Positions 10,921 through 22,260 of a stretch of 64,000 bases of DNA are shown here, piece after piece. The position numbers were made by a program, and so were the translations under genes. This DNA comes from Diphasiastrum complanatum. Taxonomy: Eukaryota; Streptophyta; Lycopodiopsida; Lycopodiales; Lycopodiaceae. The notes below the pieces were generated by a model. That model saw nothing but the letters and a program-made list of their open reading frames with translations, ran no database searches and was not told the DNA's origin. Every line of letters begins with the position of its first letter. Positions within the stretch are counted from its first letter, which is position 1. The stretch lies in contig CM055092.1 in assembly GCA_029204225.1 (NCBI GenBank), positions 39,257,800-39,321,799 on the forward strand, read 5' to 3'.

Positions 10921-12180
10921 AGGTTTGATCTTAGAACTTTTTTTTGTGAGGATAGACTGATCAAATTTTCAATTTATGTCATATTTTCTATCTGGAGAAC
11001 AGGAATGTGAGTTGTTGACATGATATATTTAATTATTCACATTTTGAGACCGATACAATAGGAGTGTTTAGGACTTTGCCATCATTAATATGATAGATAT
11101 ACAATTGCAGACTTCTGATAGAAAGCTTTTGATCTGGAAGACATTTTACGAATTTTACATTTGCACACTCTATTTTCTGGAAGAAGATATAGACATACTG
11201 AAGTCTGATATGTTGCATCCTTTTTTCTATGACACTAACCAAGATTGCATGTGCTTTTGTTTATGTATGGATCTGAATTGGACATTACGCTGTAATTTGA
11301 GAGGAGTGGGAGCATATCTCTTTTAGATTCACAAGTTGAATGTATCACAACTTTCATATTGAAGATCATTGTTGAAGATAAGTCTTGGTGCTTAATTGAT
11401 GTCTCTTGGACTATGTTGTTGATTGAAGAGTGACTAGAGTCCCACTATTTTGTGTGTTGAGTTCTATTGTTGCTGAAAGATGTTCTTATTGATATTATTA
11501 TGGAATCTGGATTTGCTAGTATGGAGGCCACATTCCCTTGTGGAATTGCAAACATTATTTTGACACAAAAATTGGATAAGAGAGGAGCTTTAAAAAGCAT
11601 TTGATGATGATCTAAAAACTTTATTTAGTATTTTACAATTGGCTATGTTTAGAAGGGTCTCACCTAAATGCTTTAGGAATTTTATCCAAGTCTTTTTGTT
11701 GTAACGGGCAATACTCTGTCCTTTGTGTTTTTTGTGTCCACAACATTGTTGACTAATATAATTATTTTTCTCAAACTAATATATAGTTTTAGCGATTTAC
11801 TCTTCTATGACTATAAATAAACATTACATATGTACTTCCTATTTTTGTCTTTAGCATCAAGGATATTTCAAGGCCAAGGATTTTGAAGTGAAGGTAGTTG
11901 CAGTTATTATCAGCTTGTGAACATTCAACGACAATAAAACAACGTTCAAGTATATAGCACTATTAATGAAATTCATTGTGGCAATAAAGAAGGATCTTCA
12001 ATATACAAGTTCAAGCGATTGTGATGGAATCTATAATATACGAGAGCTTTGTGGCAAGCCACATGGCCCTGCCTTGGCAATAGGAGATTACTAGGTAGAT
12101 TTTATTACATGAACCGAATTGGATCGATCCTGTTGGGTCGAAATGGTTTATCAACCTTGTATTATCGAAATGTTATATCA
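10921..12180. other. No gene seen
   Basis: AT-rich, with only short unsupported ORFs (for example 11090-11326). No domain recognised on either strand. Confidence 0.5.
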
Positions 12181-12182
12181 AA

Positions 12183-12290
12183 CCATAGAACCCACGGTTC
12201 CCAGAACTGTGGGTCCTGGGAACCGTGGAAGGAACCGTACCACGGTTCATCTAAATAAATAAATAATTAATTAATTAATTAATTTCACAG
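12183..12290 (+). mobile_element. Left-type transposon terminus with ACGGTTC subterminal repeats
   Basis: Begins CCATAGAACCCACGGTTC and contains alternating direct and inverted ACGGTTC / GAACCGT motifs, then AAATAAATAATTAATT. The reverse complement of 18590-18500 matches it closely, and the hAT copies at 56-64 kb start CATAGGTCCCGCGGTAC with the same layout. It is therefore a terminus of a related element, either truncated or the left end of a composite reaching 18590. Confidence 0.6.
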
Positions 12291-13190
12291 ACGGATGATC
12301 CTGCTGCTTTGGCTGCGATCAGGCAGATACTGGTACAAAAGAAGCTGTCAAAATTTCCAGTCTTTTAAGTTTCTGCCCAAGATTTCAAATGTGTTGTTTG
12401 TGTAAATCCTAGACGCACAACAGCCTGGATGGTGGTAGAAAACCTCTTGTCAAAAGTTTCAATTTCTAAATTTGACACATGAAATGCTTTTGATCAGTAG
12501 TTCAGACCTGGAATTCATGTTTTTGTATTGTGTTAGTTCCTATAAGAGCTTTCTGTTTTGACATGCATTTAGGTATCAAATCTGTAGATGGGGAAAGTTC
12601 TGAAAAGAATGGCAAGTCAAAAAATGTCAGAAGGCAGACTTCAATGCATTCAATAGTTCAGTTATGCTGGAATTTGAGAGTTGCGAGTTAGGGAATTGAG
12701 TATGCAGGCTTTAATCCTATGGCTTGTATAAAAAACTTCTTTGAAAGCGTTCATGTTTTCCTTTATCAAAAAGGATAGAAACTTGTATTTGTAATCACTT
12801 GTAAGAATCACAAATACAGCTAAGAGTAGTAGCAAAGATCAAATTTAATGTGAAATGATTATGCTATTAAATCTTGTGAACTAACAAGTTCAAATTGAAG
12901 CTTCTTACCGAAGGTTTTATCTTTTGCATGCTTCTGCTACTTTGCTTTAATTTGGCCTCCTACATTGAATTCATGGAGTTGGATAGATTTAACGGTACAA
13001 AGAGGGGACCTTAATAATATCGAAGCAACTGTAGATACGATACTAGTTTTGTTATTTGAACAGGAGACAGTTGTTAAGAGCAATGGATGGACGGCGTGTC
13101 ATGATGCAAAAGGAGCAGAGATTAGGCTTTGGCACAAGCAGTTGTTGCGGGCTTCAATATGAAGTGCATGTCTGATCTGGTTGTGTTTAC
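12291..13190. other. No gene seen
   Basis: AT-rich, no recognisable coding domain. The plus-strand frame at 12965-13162 just before the copia scrap has no copia motif. Confidence 0.5.
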
Positions 13191-13194
13191 AGGT

Positions 13195-13515
13195 TGTTTT
13201 GGAGCCATGCCGCTGCGATATTGTTGTACAATTCATGAGAAGCAGCAGATGCGTGAGTATCCTTATCATTCTATTATAGGATCTCTTATGTACGCCATGA
13301 TCTATACCAGGCTAGACATAGCTTTTGCAGTCAGCTCTCTCAGTCAGTATATGACTAACCTTGGTATAACACATTGGAAGGCTCTTATCATAGTCATGAA
13401 ATATCTTCGAGCTACTATGGACTTTTGCATTTGTTATGGAACAGTCGGCAACGAAAAGCTCAATTTACTCAGTGGTTACACAGATGCAAGTTGGGCAGAC
13501 AGTTTTTTTGTTCTC
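13195..13515 (+). pseudogene. Ty1/copia RT-RNase H scrap
   Basis: The translation contains YPYHSIIGSLMYAMIYTR, then LDIAFAVSSLSQYM, HWKALIIVMKYLRATMDF and GYTDASWAD, the conserved stretch linking copia reverse transcriptase to RNase H. Both flanks leave the family abruptly, so this is a fragment of about 100 codons with no LTR, protease or integrase nearby. Confidence 0.85.
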
Positions 13516-13800
13516 GGTACTCATTGTCACCTTAGTCGTTGTCTTCCTTTTTTGTTTTCCCATACCTGCTCATATGAATTTTATGGATTATTAAAAAGCA
13601 TCTAAATCAGAAAACAACAAAATGTTGTCAGAGCATTAATACTAACAAAAAACAGACCAGCATTCTAATAACACTAATTTACTACCAACTTTGTAGCTAA
13701 AGCAAGCTAAATATGAAAATCCATGTGATCTAAACATTAACACTAACATAGAAATAAAACCAAGTTAAAGAACAATAATGAATTTTTTAGTAGAATCAAT

Positions 13801-15247
13801 AATGGAAATCAATCAGTGGAATCAATAAGTAACTCCGGGTCAAACGCTCTTCAGGATCATGCAAAAGAGCTTCTAGAAAAGCATGCTTGAGAACTGGTAG
13901 TGCAAGCCCATATAAAAAAGGCCTCCTGGTTAGGTCACCGGTGACCTAACCAGGAGGCCTTTTTGGTGCTTACATCCACGCTCTCCTAGATGTGGCCTGT
14001 GGTTCTTGCCCAGTCGCTTTATTTGACGATCAATCAGTTGAATCAATAAGTAACTCAATCAAACACACTTCTAGCACCAGAGCTCATGCCATTGAGATTC
14101 TAGAAAAGCATGATCGATAACTGGTAGTGCAAGCCCATATGAAAAGGCCTCCTGGTTTGGTCGCCTACGACCTAACCAGGAGGTTTTTTGGCACTTACCT
14201 CCATGCTCTCTTAGATGTGACCTGTGGTTCTTGCCCAGTCGCTTTCTTTGACGGTCGATAAGTGGAATCAATAAGAAACTTAGTCATACACTCTTCTAGC
14301 ATTTGCAAAAGAGCTCATGCCATTGAGTTTCTAGAAAAGCATGCTCGATAACTGGTAGTGCAAGCCCATATGAAAAAGGCCTCCTGGTTAGGTCGTCGAC
14401 AACCTAACCAGGAGGCCTTTTTGGCACTTACCTCCACACTCTCCTAGATGCGGCCTGTGGTTCTTGCCCAGTTGTTTTCTTTGATGATCAATCAATGGAA
14501 TCAATACGTAACTCGGTCAACGCTCTTCTAGCACCTGCAAAAGAGCTCATGCCATTGAGCTTTTAGAAAAGCATGTTCGATAGCTGGTAGTGCAAGCGCA
14601 TATTAAAAAGGCCTCCTAGTTAGGTCACCGACGACCTAACTAAGAGGCCTTTTTGGCACTTACCTCCACGCTCTCCGGGATGCGGCCTATGGTTCTTGCC
14701 CAGTCGCTTTCTTTGATCGATCAGTGGAATTAATAAGTAACTCAGTCAAACGCTCTTCTAGCACCTACAAAAGAGCTCATGCCATTGATCTTCTAGAAAA
14801 GCATGCTCGACAACTGATAATGCAAGTCCATATGAACATGGCCTCCTAGTTAGGTCGCTGGTAACCTAACCAGAAGGCCTTTTTGGCACTTACCTCCACG
14901 CTCTCCTAGATGCGGCCTGTGGTTGCTTGTCAAGTCGCTCCTATGGAAATCGATTAGTGGAATCGATAAGTAACTCAGTCAAATGCTCTTCTAGCACTTA
15001 CAAAACAATTCATGCCATTGAGCTTCTAGAAAAGCATGCTCGACAACTGGTAGTGCAAGCCCATATGAAAAAGGCCTCCTGGTTAGGTTGCCGACGACCT
15101 AACCAGGAGGCCTTTTTGGCACTTATCTCCATGCTCTCCTAGATGCGGCCTATGGTTCTTGCCCAGTCGCTTTCTTTGATGATCGATCAGCGGAATCAAT
15201 AAGTAACTCAGTCAAACACTCTTCTATCACATGCAAAAGAGCTCATA
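13801..15247. repeat. Satellite array, six ~230-bp units, each with a ~50-bp palindrome
   Basis: Units share AATCAATAAGTAACT, GCTCTTCTAGCACC, AAAAGAGCTCATGCCATTGA, TAGAAAAGCATGCTCGA, TGGTAGTGCAAGC, a palindrome, then TTTTTGGCACTTACCTCC and CTCCTAGATGCGGCCTGTG. Palindromes lie at 13915-13964, 14142-14188, 14373-14422, 14605-14654, 14840-14884 and 15068-15117, a spacing of 227-233 bp. The first is a perfect 50-bp palindrome. Arms carry AAAAAGGCCTCCTGG and its complement. No ORF is conserved across units, so this is non-coding. Confidence 0.9.
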
Positions 15248-15690
15248 ACACGATGACATTTGTTTTGGGACTTTGACCTAAAAAAGAGTAATCTTTTTTG
15301 GTGTTTTTTAAAGGTCCTAGTTTTAGACCAAAATCATGGATTTTTTAAATAAACCTCTAAATATTAAAAAAAAAAACCAAAAAATGTATATTTTGAATAA
15401 AGAACTACAAGTTTTTTGTTGCAAACTTCATAAAACCATTGTAATTAAAAATGAAATAATAATTCAAGAGAACAAGTGATTTTTGAAACTTGAAATCTCA
15501 CTGAAATACAAAATGACTTAAATTATATTCGCACATTCTCTTTTTTAAAGTACATTTTTTATAGAATTTTCACTTACGCCTCTCAGTTCAGAACTTGACA
15601 TATTCTCAACACTCTCGTTTTCAGCTGATGAAGTGGAAGATCCGTCTTCTTCATCAGAGTCAACTGGCATATCTTCCTCAGAATCCGCAT
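15248..15690. other. No gene seen
   Basis: AT-rich spacer with poly-A runs between the satellite and the DUF7869 relic. The part nearest 15690 may be the degraded 3' end of that relic. Confidence 0.4.
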
Positions 15691-17234
15691 CTAATGTTGA
15701 CAAAAAACCTTGTAAATCAGCTTTTCTCTGTTGATGAAGAGGGAGGATGATGGTTTTTCCATTAATCCAAGTAGTTCTTTTGATATAGATATAGTTGACT
15801 TTCGTAGATGATTGGTCATTGTTAATTCAAAATCAAATGCCAAAACATCTACATCCTGTAAATTCAAATCGTCGACTCTTGGTTGATTTTTTGGCAATCT
15901 CTTTCTCTTGCCCTTTGGATCTACTTGCAACATTTCGAGTTCGTACCTTCCCAAAAAGCATTCGTTGAAGTGGTGTGCAACCAACGGACATATAGTACTT
16001 TTGTCTTATTGCTATTTTGAATGAAACCAAGTACCTTGGCAATCCAAAATGGATGTCCTTCATTGTTTTCTGAAGCTAGAAGTGCAACAAGGCTTCCAAT
16101 TTGGATTTCATTCAAATCATCACGCCATTTCATTTTTGCAGCTTTTACACTTTGCCTATTCTTCCTTGAGACCACATAAATTTCACATTCTTGACCTTGC
16201 ACAAGATGCAAGAAATCATTATCTCAAGGAAGATTTGAGGGTTCAACAATTAAAGTTGAAGTTCCTAATTTCTAAGGCTAGTGAAATTCTTCAGTTGTTG
16301 ATGCGTGTTCGAGATTGAACAAACTAATTTTTTGTTCCTCGAAAAAGTCCATCCACCAATGCTGATCAAACTCATCAAAAAAATGATAAGCTGCTTGGAT
16401 ACTAATTTCAAAAAATTTAATGAGGCAAATGGATCAATCTCACGATGTTCTCTTTGTGCCTTTTGTTCTTCTAGCATGGACTTCAAGGGAGACAACACAA
16501 CAAGCTTGATTTGAGTCGATGGAATGCTAAGCAAAAATTGAACTCCTTCAAGAGTCAGCCATGAAACTGAATTTGAAAATAGTTTTTCCCATAATAATAT
16601 AATGACTGATTCATTACATGTGATTTTAAACTGGTGTTGAAAGCTAATATTATTGATATTAGCTACGCATCACTTTGTTTCGTTGGACGCCTTAACATAA
16701 TAACGAAAATCGTATGTGTGTCTGATTAATGACACGTTTGGCATTGGCACGTACAATTCCTCGACAATGCTTTGAAGTACTGGTAAAGAAAATGCCTTCC
16801 TGCATCTCAACCTCTCTACCAACAAAAATCCTATTTTTATTTTTTTGAATTTTTTCTCTACTAGCATAGACAAATATGCCAAAACAGTTTGGTTTTTATT
16901 TTCCCTAGTAGTGTTGTCAAGTTGCAAATAAAGTATTTCTGGAAGATTTTCACCAACTTCGCAAATTATCTTATGTACAATGGTGATCATTAAATTTGGA
17001 TCGTTTCGAACGTTGGGATATTTAAAAAAGACCTTGGACTCCAAACTGCCATTGAACACAAGTGTTCCAACGAGATGAACCTGAATAAAATCTGCCTCGT
17101 TTAAATTTTTGGGCACTTTGCAAAATGAGACAACATTGTTTTCTTCTGATCCATGCCGTCAATAACAAGGCCAAGATACTTTTGTGGGCATTCCAAACAT
17201 TTCTTTCGGTGCTCTGCCAACTTTTGTCTTTCAA
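15691..17234 (-). pseudogene. DUF7869-like transposon-associated protein, degraded
   Basis: Read leftward. At 17116-16670 are LYLQLDN, then ENKNQTVLAYLSMLVEKK, KKIKIGFLLV and later PVLQSIVEELYVPMP with DFRYY; the QLDN...ENKN...FL block is diagnostic of the family. The motif after FLLV, normally GHTHEDVD, is destroyed by a frameshift. Downstream (16211-15700, two further frames) is a DLVALLASEN-type segment with HPFWIAKVL, then GRYELEMLQVDPKGKRKRLP and a C-terminal segment. Upstream at 17234-17120 are degraded residues leading to CPKNLNEADF. Such proteins occur in plant and animal mobile elements and probably have an RNase H-like core; that fold is from family knowledge. At least four frame breaks make it non-functional. 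The element boundaries are unclear. Confidence 0.65.
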
Positions 17235-17324
17235 GACACCTCTGAAATTGCTAAATTAAGAGATGAAATTCATAAAACAAAAAAAATTAGACAAACAACT
17301 TTAATTTTGGATATAGACCAATGT

Positions 17325-17436
17325 GATAGGCCCCCTGTTGATCCAATAACTGGAGATAGGCCAATGGAAGTAAGAGAACTGATAGGCCCCCTGCTGATCC
17401 AATAATTGGAGATAGGCCAATGAAAATAAGAGAACC
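17325..17436. repeat. 56-bp direct tandem duplication
   Basis: Two near-identical units start GATAGGCCCCCTG at 17325 and 17381 and run through GATCCAATAA and GGAGATAGGCCAATG. Confidence 0.8.
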
Positions 17437-17849
17437 TAACGAAACACATGTACATAATCTTAAAATAAAATTTAAAGATCATACCTAGGCCATTGCAACG
17501 CCTTTTGTTGTTTTGGTTGACCCCTCAGAATGCAACGATGTTGCAAATTTTGATTTTTCTATTTTAGATTCTTATCATTTTTTTTTGTTCTTGGGGGCAT
17601 ACATAGTTTACAAGCCCAAAAACAGTTATCCCAAGACTATTGTCATATCCCCTCTTTTCAAATCGTTAGTGCCATTGCATTTGCTGGTCTAACAATCGAT
17701 TTTTTCATAAGGAATATATGAGAGTCTCCAAAGTTGGAGAAAATTTAATTTAGTAGTGTTTGTTTGTTGCAAAAAAAATTGTTTTTCAATTATTAGCTAA
17801 ATATGTCAACAAATTTATGAACAAGCGAGATGTTACGAGCAATTTTATG

Positions 17850-17851
<2 letters not shown>
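17437..17851. other. No gene seen
   Basis: AT-rich spacer leading to the first (GA)n tract. Confidence 0.5.

Positions 17852-17899
<48 letters not shown>
17852..17899. repeat. (GA)24 microsatellite
   Basis: Uninterrupted GA dinucleotides over 48 bp. ORFs crossing it encode E-R or S-L repeats and are artefacts. Confidence 0.95.
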
Positions 17900-17902
<3 letters not shown>

Positions 17903-18124
17903 GGAAGGGGGTGAGGGAGCAATTGTGTGTGTCCCTGTCCAGCGATTGGAATGCTTGGCTCCCTGTCCAGCAATGGTGTGGCATGAAGTGAGAGCAGCAA
18001 AGCAACAACATATCTGGAAGTATCTAACTCTGATATCCTGTGAAGAAAGGTAATGATCTAGAACATAGCACCGATAACCAGGGGAGGGGAAGCAAACTCC
18101 GCTAGTATGATATCATGTGGCACC

Positions 18125-18130
<6 letters not shown>

Positions 18131-18173
<43 letters not shown>

Positions 18174-18590
18174 TGGTGAACCGTATAGTTAATTAATTGA
18201 TTTTTTTTAATTTTCTCACCCCCAAAAATAGCCAAAAAAATGCCAAATCAGTGAAATGAGGGCCAAACACAATGAGTGCCCTGAGTGCCATGAGTGCCAA
18301 AAACAATGAGTGCCATGAGTGGCAAAAACAGTGAGGGCCAAAACCAGTGACACCCAAAAACAGTGACTGCCAAAAACAGTGAGTGCCATGAGTGCCATAA
18401 GTGCCAAAAACAGTAGTGAAATGAGTGCCAAAAACAAAGAAATGAGGGCCAAAAACAGTGAAATAATTAAAGGGGGAAAAAGGGTAAAAATAAATAATAA
18501 TTAATCTAATAACTACAAGAACCATAGCACGGTTCATGAACTGTGGTACGGTTCCAGGACCCACGGTTCTGAGAACCGTGGGTTCTATGG
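18131..18590 (-). mobile_element. MITE-like element: (GA)20, internal minisatellite, ACGGTTC terminus
   Basis: The right end, read on the minus strand from 18590, starts CCATAGAACCCACGGTTC and matches the terminus at 12183. The left side is a (GA)20 tract (18131-18170) running directly into ACCGTGGTGAACCGTAT and TTAATTAATTG, which resembles the inner part of the opposite terminus with its outer bases missing. The interior (18232-18470) is a degenerate minisatellite of AGTGCCAAAAACAGTG / GAGTGCCATG units. No coding capacity. It could instead be the right end of a composite starting at 12183. Confidence 0.5.
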
Positions 18591-18764
18591 CTGAATGTAT
18601 ATTAGTATGTACTGAGTGTATATAAACAAGTATATATTTAATGAATGTATAAAGGCATTTATTTATAAGGCCTATTTTAAACCTATTTGGATGGAGAAAA
18701 TTTCACGTCATCGTTAAAAAAATAAAAAATTCACGTCAGCATAAAAAACCTAAATTTCCTCCCG

Positions 18765-18767
<3 letters not shown>

Positions 18768-18835
<68 letters not shown>
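18768..18835. repeat. Compound microsatellite (GT)n(CT)n(CG)n
   Basis: GT repeats to about 18802, CT repeats to about 18823, then a CG run to 18835, forming potential Z-DNA and H-DNA side by side. Confidence 0.95.
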
Positions 18836-18855
18836 TGCTCTTGCTCCGCCTCCGC

Positions 18856-19190
18856 CATTTCATAATATTATGCTTGATTTAAGCGCTTCTGCTTAGAGCA
18901 TGACATGCCGTATCGTTTTGAAGGCTTTTATCTGAAGAGAAATGGCCCTCACAATCGATTTCTGTCACTGAAGCAGCATATTTGTTTTGCCTATTATGCC
19001 TATTTGTGTTGGTTCCGATCCATTTCATACTATTATGCTTGACTGAAGTGCTTCCGCTTAGAATATGACGTGCAGTGTCATTTTGATGCCTTTTATTCAA
19101 AGAAAAATGGCCTTCGCAATTGATTTCTATCATTGAAGCAACATATCTGTCGTGTATGTTATGCCAGTCCATGTTTTTCTTCACCCAAAC
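18856..19190. repeat. Diverged 164-bp tandem duplication
   Basis: Units start CATTTCATAATATTATGCTTGA (shortened motif CATTTCATA) at 18856 and CATTTCATACTATT at 19020 and share AGAAATGGCC / AAAAATGGCC, TGATTTCT and GAAGCA blocks. The minus-strand ORF over both copies is repeat-derived. Confidence 0.8.
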
Positions 19191-19722
19191 ATGATGTCGC
19201 ATCTTCAAATCAGTTCGCTGTACAAACTTCTTCTATGGAGCGGTGTTGATGGTGGTGTTTGCTGTGAATATGAGGTCTCGGCTTAGTTTGATTTAATATT
19301 TACCCAAACTGCCTGATTGTAAAACTCTTTGCTTTTTGACTTGTTTGTTGATTAATTGAGGCATGCACAAAAGTGGTTGACAAGAGGCTGTTTGTTTCCT
19401 GTCCTTGAGAATGATAATGATTGAACGTTTCATAAACCTTATATATTGCATGATGTTCAAGCCGGTTTGCTGATCATCAGGTTACCTTCCTCTTTATTTT
19501 TGGAAGGAGATTCTTAATGACGTTTGCTATGGAGGCCTAGTGCATCTCGTGTTGTCATGTTTGTTTGCATGTAAAAACCTTCTCCGGGGGGGTGGGTTGA
19601 TGTCTCTTTCATTCTGTTGCAACTGACCTAACATTGTCGTATTTCCCTTCTCCTCCTTCAGATTGCCCATATTTGAGAAGATTGTTTTGTGCCTCCTAAA
19701 CGTTCTTGTTTCAATTTCCCAG
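19191..19722. other. No gene seen; possible intron before the next exon
   Basis: T-rich sequence ending in CAATTTCCCAG at 19722, a plausible 3' splice site. Confidence 0.4.
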
Positions 19723-20038
19723 GGCTGTTAAGCATTCCATAGGTTACCTGGAGGATGTTACTACCTCTAAACAGGCGCTCAAGAAACAAAATATGGGATT
19801 AAGGCATACTGTGGAGGATGGACTTAACTTGGTCAAGGAAGCAACTCTAAATAGCCAACATTCGTCTCCACAATCGGCTACCAATGGACCAGAAAAAGAG
19901 GCGTCTCCCGAAAAAAGTTTAAGCCATTCGCTCAACGAGGAAGCGCCTTCAAAGATCCACTACAGGAAGAAGTCTCTGAAAAAGGACTCCTTGAATGCAG
20001 CTGCTCCTGAACATATATCGTCTCCGTTGAAAGAATGA
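19723..20038 (+). CDS. Possible terminal exon of an unrecognised gene
   Basis: A 105-codon open stretch follows a good splice acceptor and ends at TGA 20036-20038. The peptide starts AVKHSIGYLEDVTTSKQALK, continues with a helical Lys/Glu-rich segment, and ends in a Ser/Lys/Glu-rich low-complexity tail (EKEASPEKSLSHSLNEEA, YRKKSLKKDS). Composition is hydrophilic and coding-like, unlike the surrounding AT-rich DNA, but no known domain is recognised and no upstream exon was identified. It could be the C-terminus of a coiled-coil protein, or a pseudo-exon. Confidence 0.35.
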
Positions 20039-22161
20039 GCACATAGAGCATTTTTAAAACTTAAGACAGGTCAGGATAAAGTTTCCCCTAAGCAGATTTA
20101 TTCTTTGGAGACAATCCGCCATCTTTTTGCTTCCTACTTTATTGCATTTCTTCTAGCCGCTCTCTCATGGCCGTTTTGGCCTATCTCGCGATGAGGAAAG
20201 TGAATGGGCATTGGAGATGGAAAATCACATGAAGGCTGCAAGAGATGTGTTGAAGCACAGAATATGATGTCTAGCGATGCAAGAAGTGGTTGATCATTGA
20301 AGGAATAAGAGCAGCGATGGTGTCGGATGTCGACGCGGTGGCTTGTTTTTGGTTCATGTTGTAAAGAAAGCATGAAGAAAGCCAAGGCTTCAATTTTGAG
20401 AGCGTTCATAGTTATGGGGTCATCTCGGTCAATGAATGGACTATCGGCATGTTGGTTTTCTGTTCTTCCTTTGGATTGACATTGGTCTGAAAGAAGTTAG
20501 ATATTGGGTTGAGTTGCTTAAGGCTGTTTTCTGATAGAAATTAGTATGATGGTGATCAGTCAACGCTGTCATATGAGAGAGAGTTGGTGGCCTTGCTCTT
20601 CAAGTTCCTTTCATTTTGAGAATGTAATCTGTTTCATCATGTTGCATAATCTGTTTCTTGATATCTTTCTGAAAGAAATGTTTATAGGATTAAGTTTTTA
20701 GAAATATTGTTTGGTTTGTTTGACAACATTGTATTTCACGAACTGTCTGAATGAAAATAATATTAGGCCTTGCTACTCGGAACATCACAGTTATTACTCG
20801 CGTCGTGTCTTCTTTTTCTCTATTATAATCCTAAGAAAGTCTGCGCTTTCATCTTTTATTGGAAAATCTTTCATTCTTCTTGTCTTCTGTTGCTGGTTTG
20901 GCTTAACTTTTCGCATATGCATTGAAAGTTGGTTTCAACTCGACGATGGGCCATAAGGTTATGTTTCATTGAAAGGTCTTCATTATTACGGTGTCTTTGA
21001 GTTGACCTTCTTACTCAAACATGCCATAATAATATACGAAAAGATATAGCCATTTTCTCATTGCTCAGAAATAAAAGAGATTCAAGATATGGAGTCATAG
21101 TACTTGTTAAAGATTTTGCTATTTGATATCCTACAGAGTGAACTTTTTCTAATAGCAAGAATATCTGAATAATTTTGAACGCTTCATTTTATGGACAATG
21201 AGTTTCGATTCGCGTTTGAAAGTAAGGGATTGTCAAATACCCTAATAAATTTAGCCCAAGGAAAATGAAATACTTGCAAGGATCAATTTAGCTGCAAAGG
21301 GAAACCGAGACTTCGTGGTTTTGATTCAGTTGATTTTGTCGGCTCTGTAGAGCTCTATTTATCATTGATGGCTTCTCCAAATCATCCTTGTAAAACATGG
21401 ATCTAGGAAGCCACGAAGAAGTTGCTTCTTTTAAAGTAACAAAATGCTGAGTATGGTGAGTAATGTTTATAATGTTGACTATGTCTTATTGGATAAGACA
21501 TTAGAAGGCAAAAGGAGAATAAAATAATTGATCCGAAAAACTAAAATGATTATGTTGAGAATGTTAACTGCACAGCATGTGTACATTTTTTTTTGCACTT
21601 ATTTTTCCCGTGGTTTCTATTGATATCACTTCAGGGGGTGGTTTTGAATTTCATTAAGCATATTTGAGTTGATATCTTCCACTAAAAACCTATAGAAAGC
21701 TTATAAGACAGCCAAGGCTTTATAATCAGTCACTGGTCTGAATACTTTAGGTGAAGCCAATATCAAAAGGAAGATTTTAATGAAGCACAGGATATGCTAT
21801 AAATACAGAAAACAACACTGAGAAAAATAAATGACAGCAACTCCTCTATATCAACTTCCAATTAATGGACTAGCAAAGTTGCAAATGCAGAACCAGAATG
21901 AGATGCACTGAGTTGAAACAATCCAACGTTTGAATAGATTCTCGACTATAGCATTCAACCAACTCATGTTGCCTGTGTTAACAGAGCTCCAACTGAGTGG
22001 CTGGCTCCTCAAAGTGCATTTTAGTTCCACGTCCAAGGAGCAGAGCCTCAGATCCATGTGTCTTTCATCTTACAGCCTATGGGACACGACCATTTGGTCT
22101 ACCTCTTGACCGAGCGAGCGAACTAGCTTTGGCGATGGGAACGATGGCACTCCAGACCTTA
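20039..22161. other. No gene seen
   Basis: Long AT-rich stretch without a recognisable domain, repeat array or RNA gene. Small frames such as 20711-20956 have no support. Confidence 0.5.
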
Positions 22162-22183
22162 ATCTCTCTCTCTCTGTGTGTGT

Positions 22184-22259
<76 letters not shown>
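22162..22259. repeat. Compound microsatellite (TC)n(GT)n(TC)n(AC)n
   Basis: TC, GT, TC and AC dinucleotide blocks follow one another over 98 bp. Confidence 0.95.

Positions 22260-22260
<1 letters not shown>

Noticed and set aside
13915-13964. Rho-independent terminator (hairpin plus T-run)
   Set aside because: The shape fits, but the surroundings are eukaryotic nuclear repeats and it recurs in tandem without genes.
13801-15247. CRISPR-like array
   Set aside because: Units repeat along their full 230 bp, with no unique spacers, in a eukaryotic context; it is a satellite.
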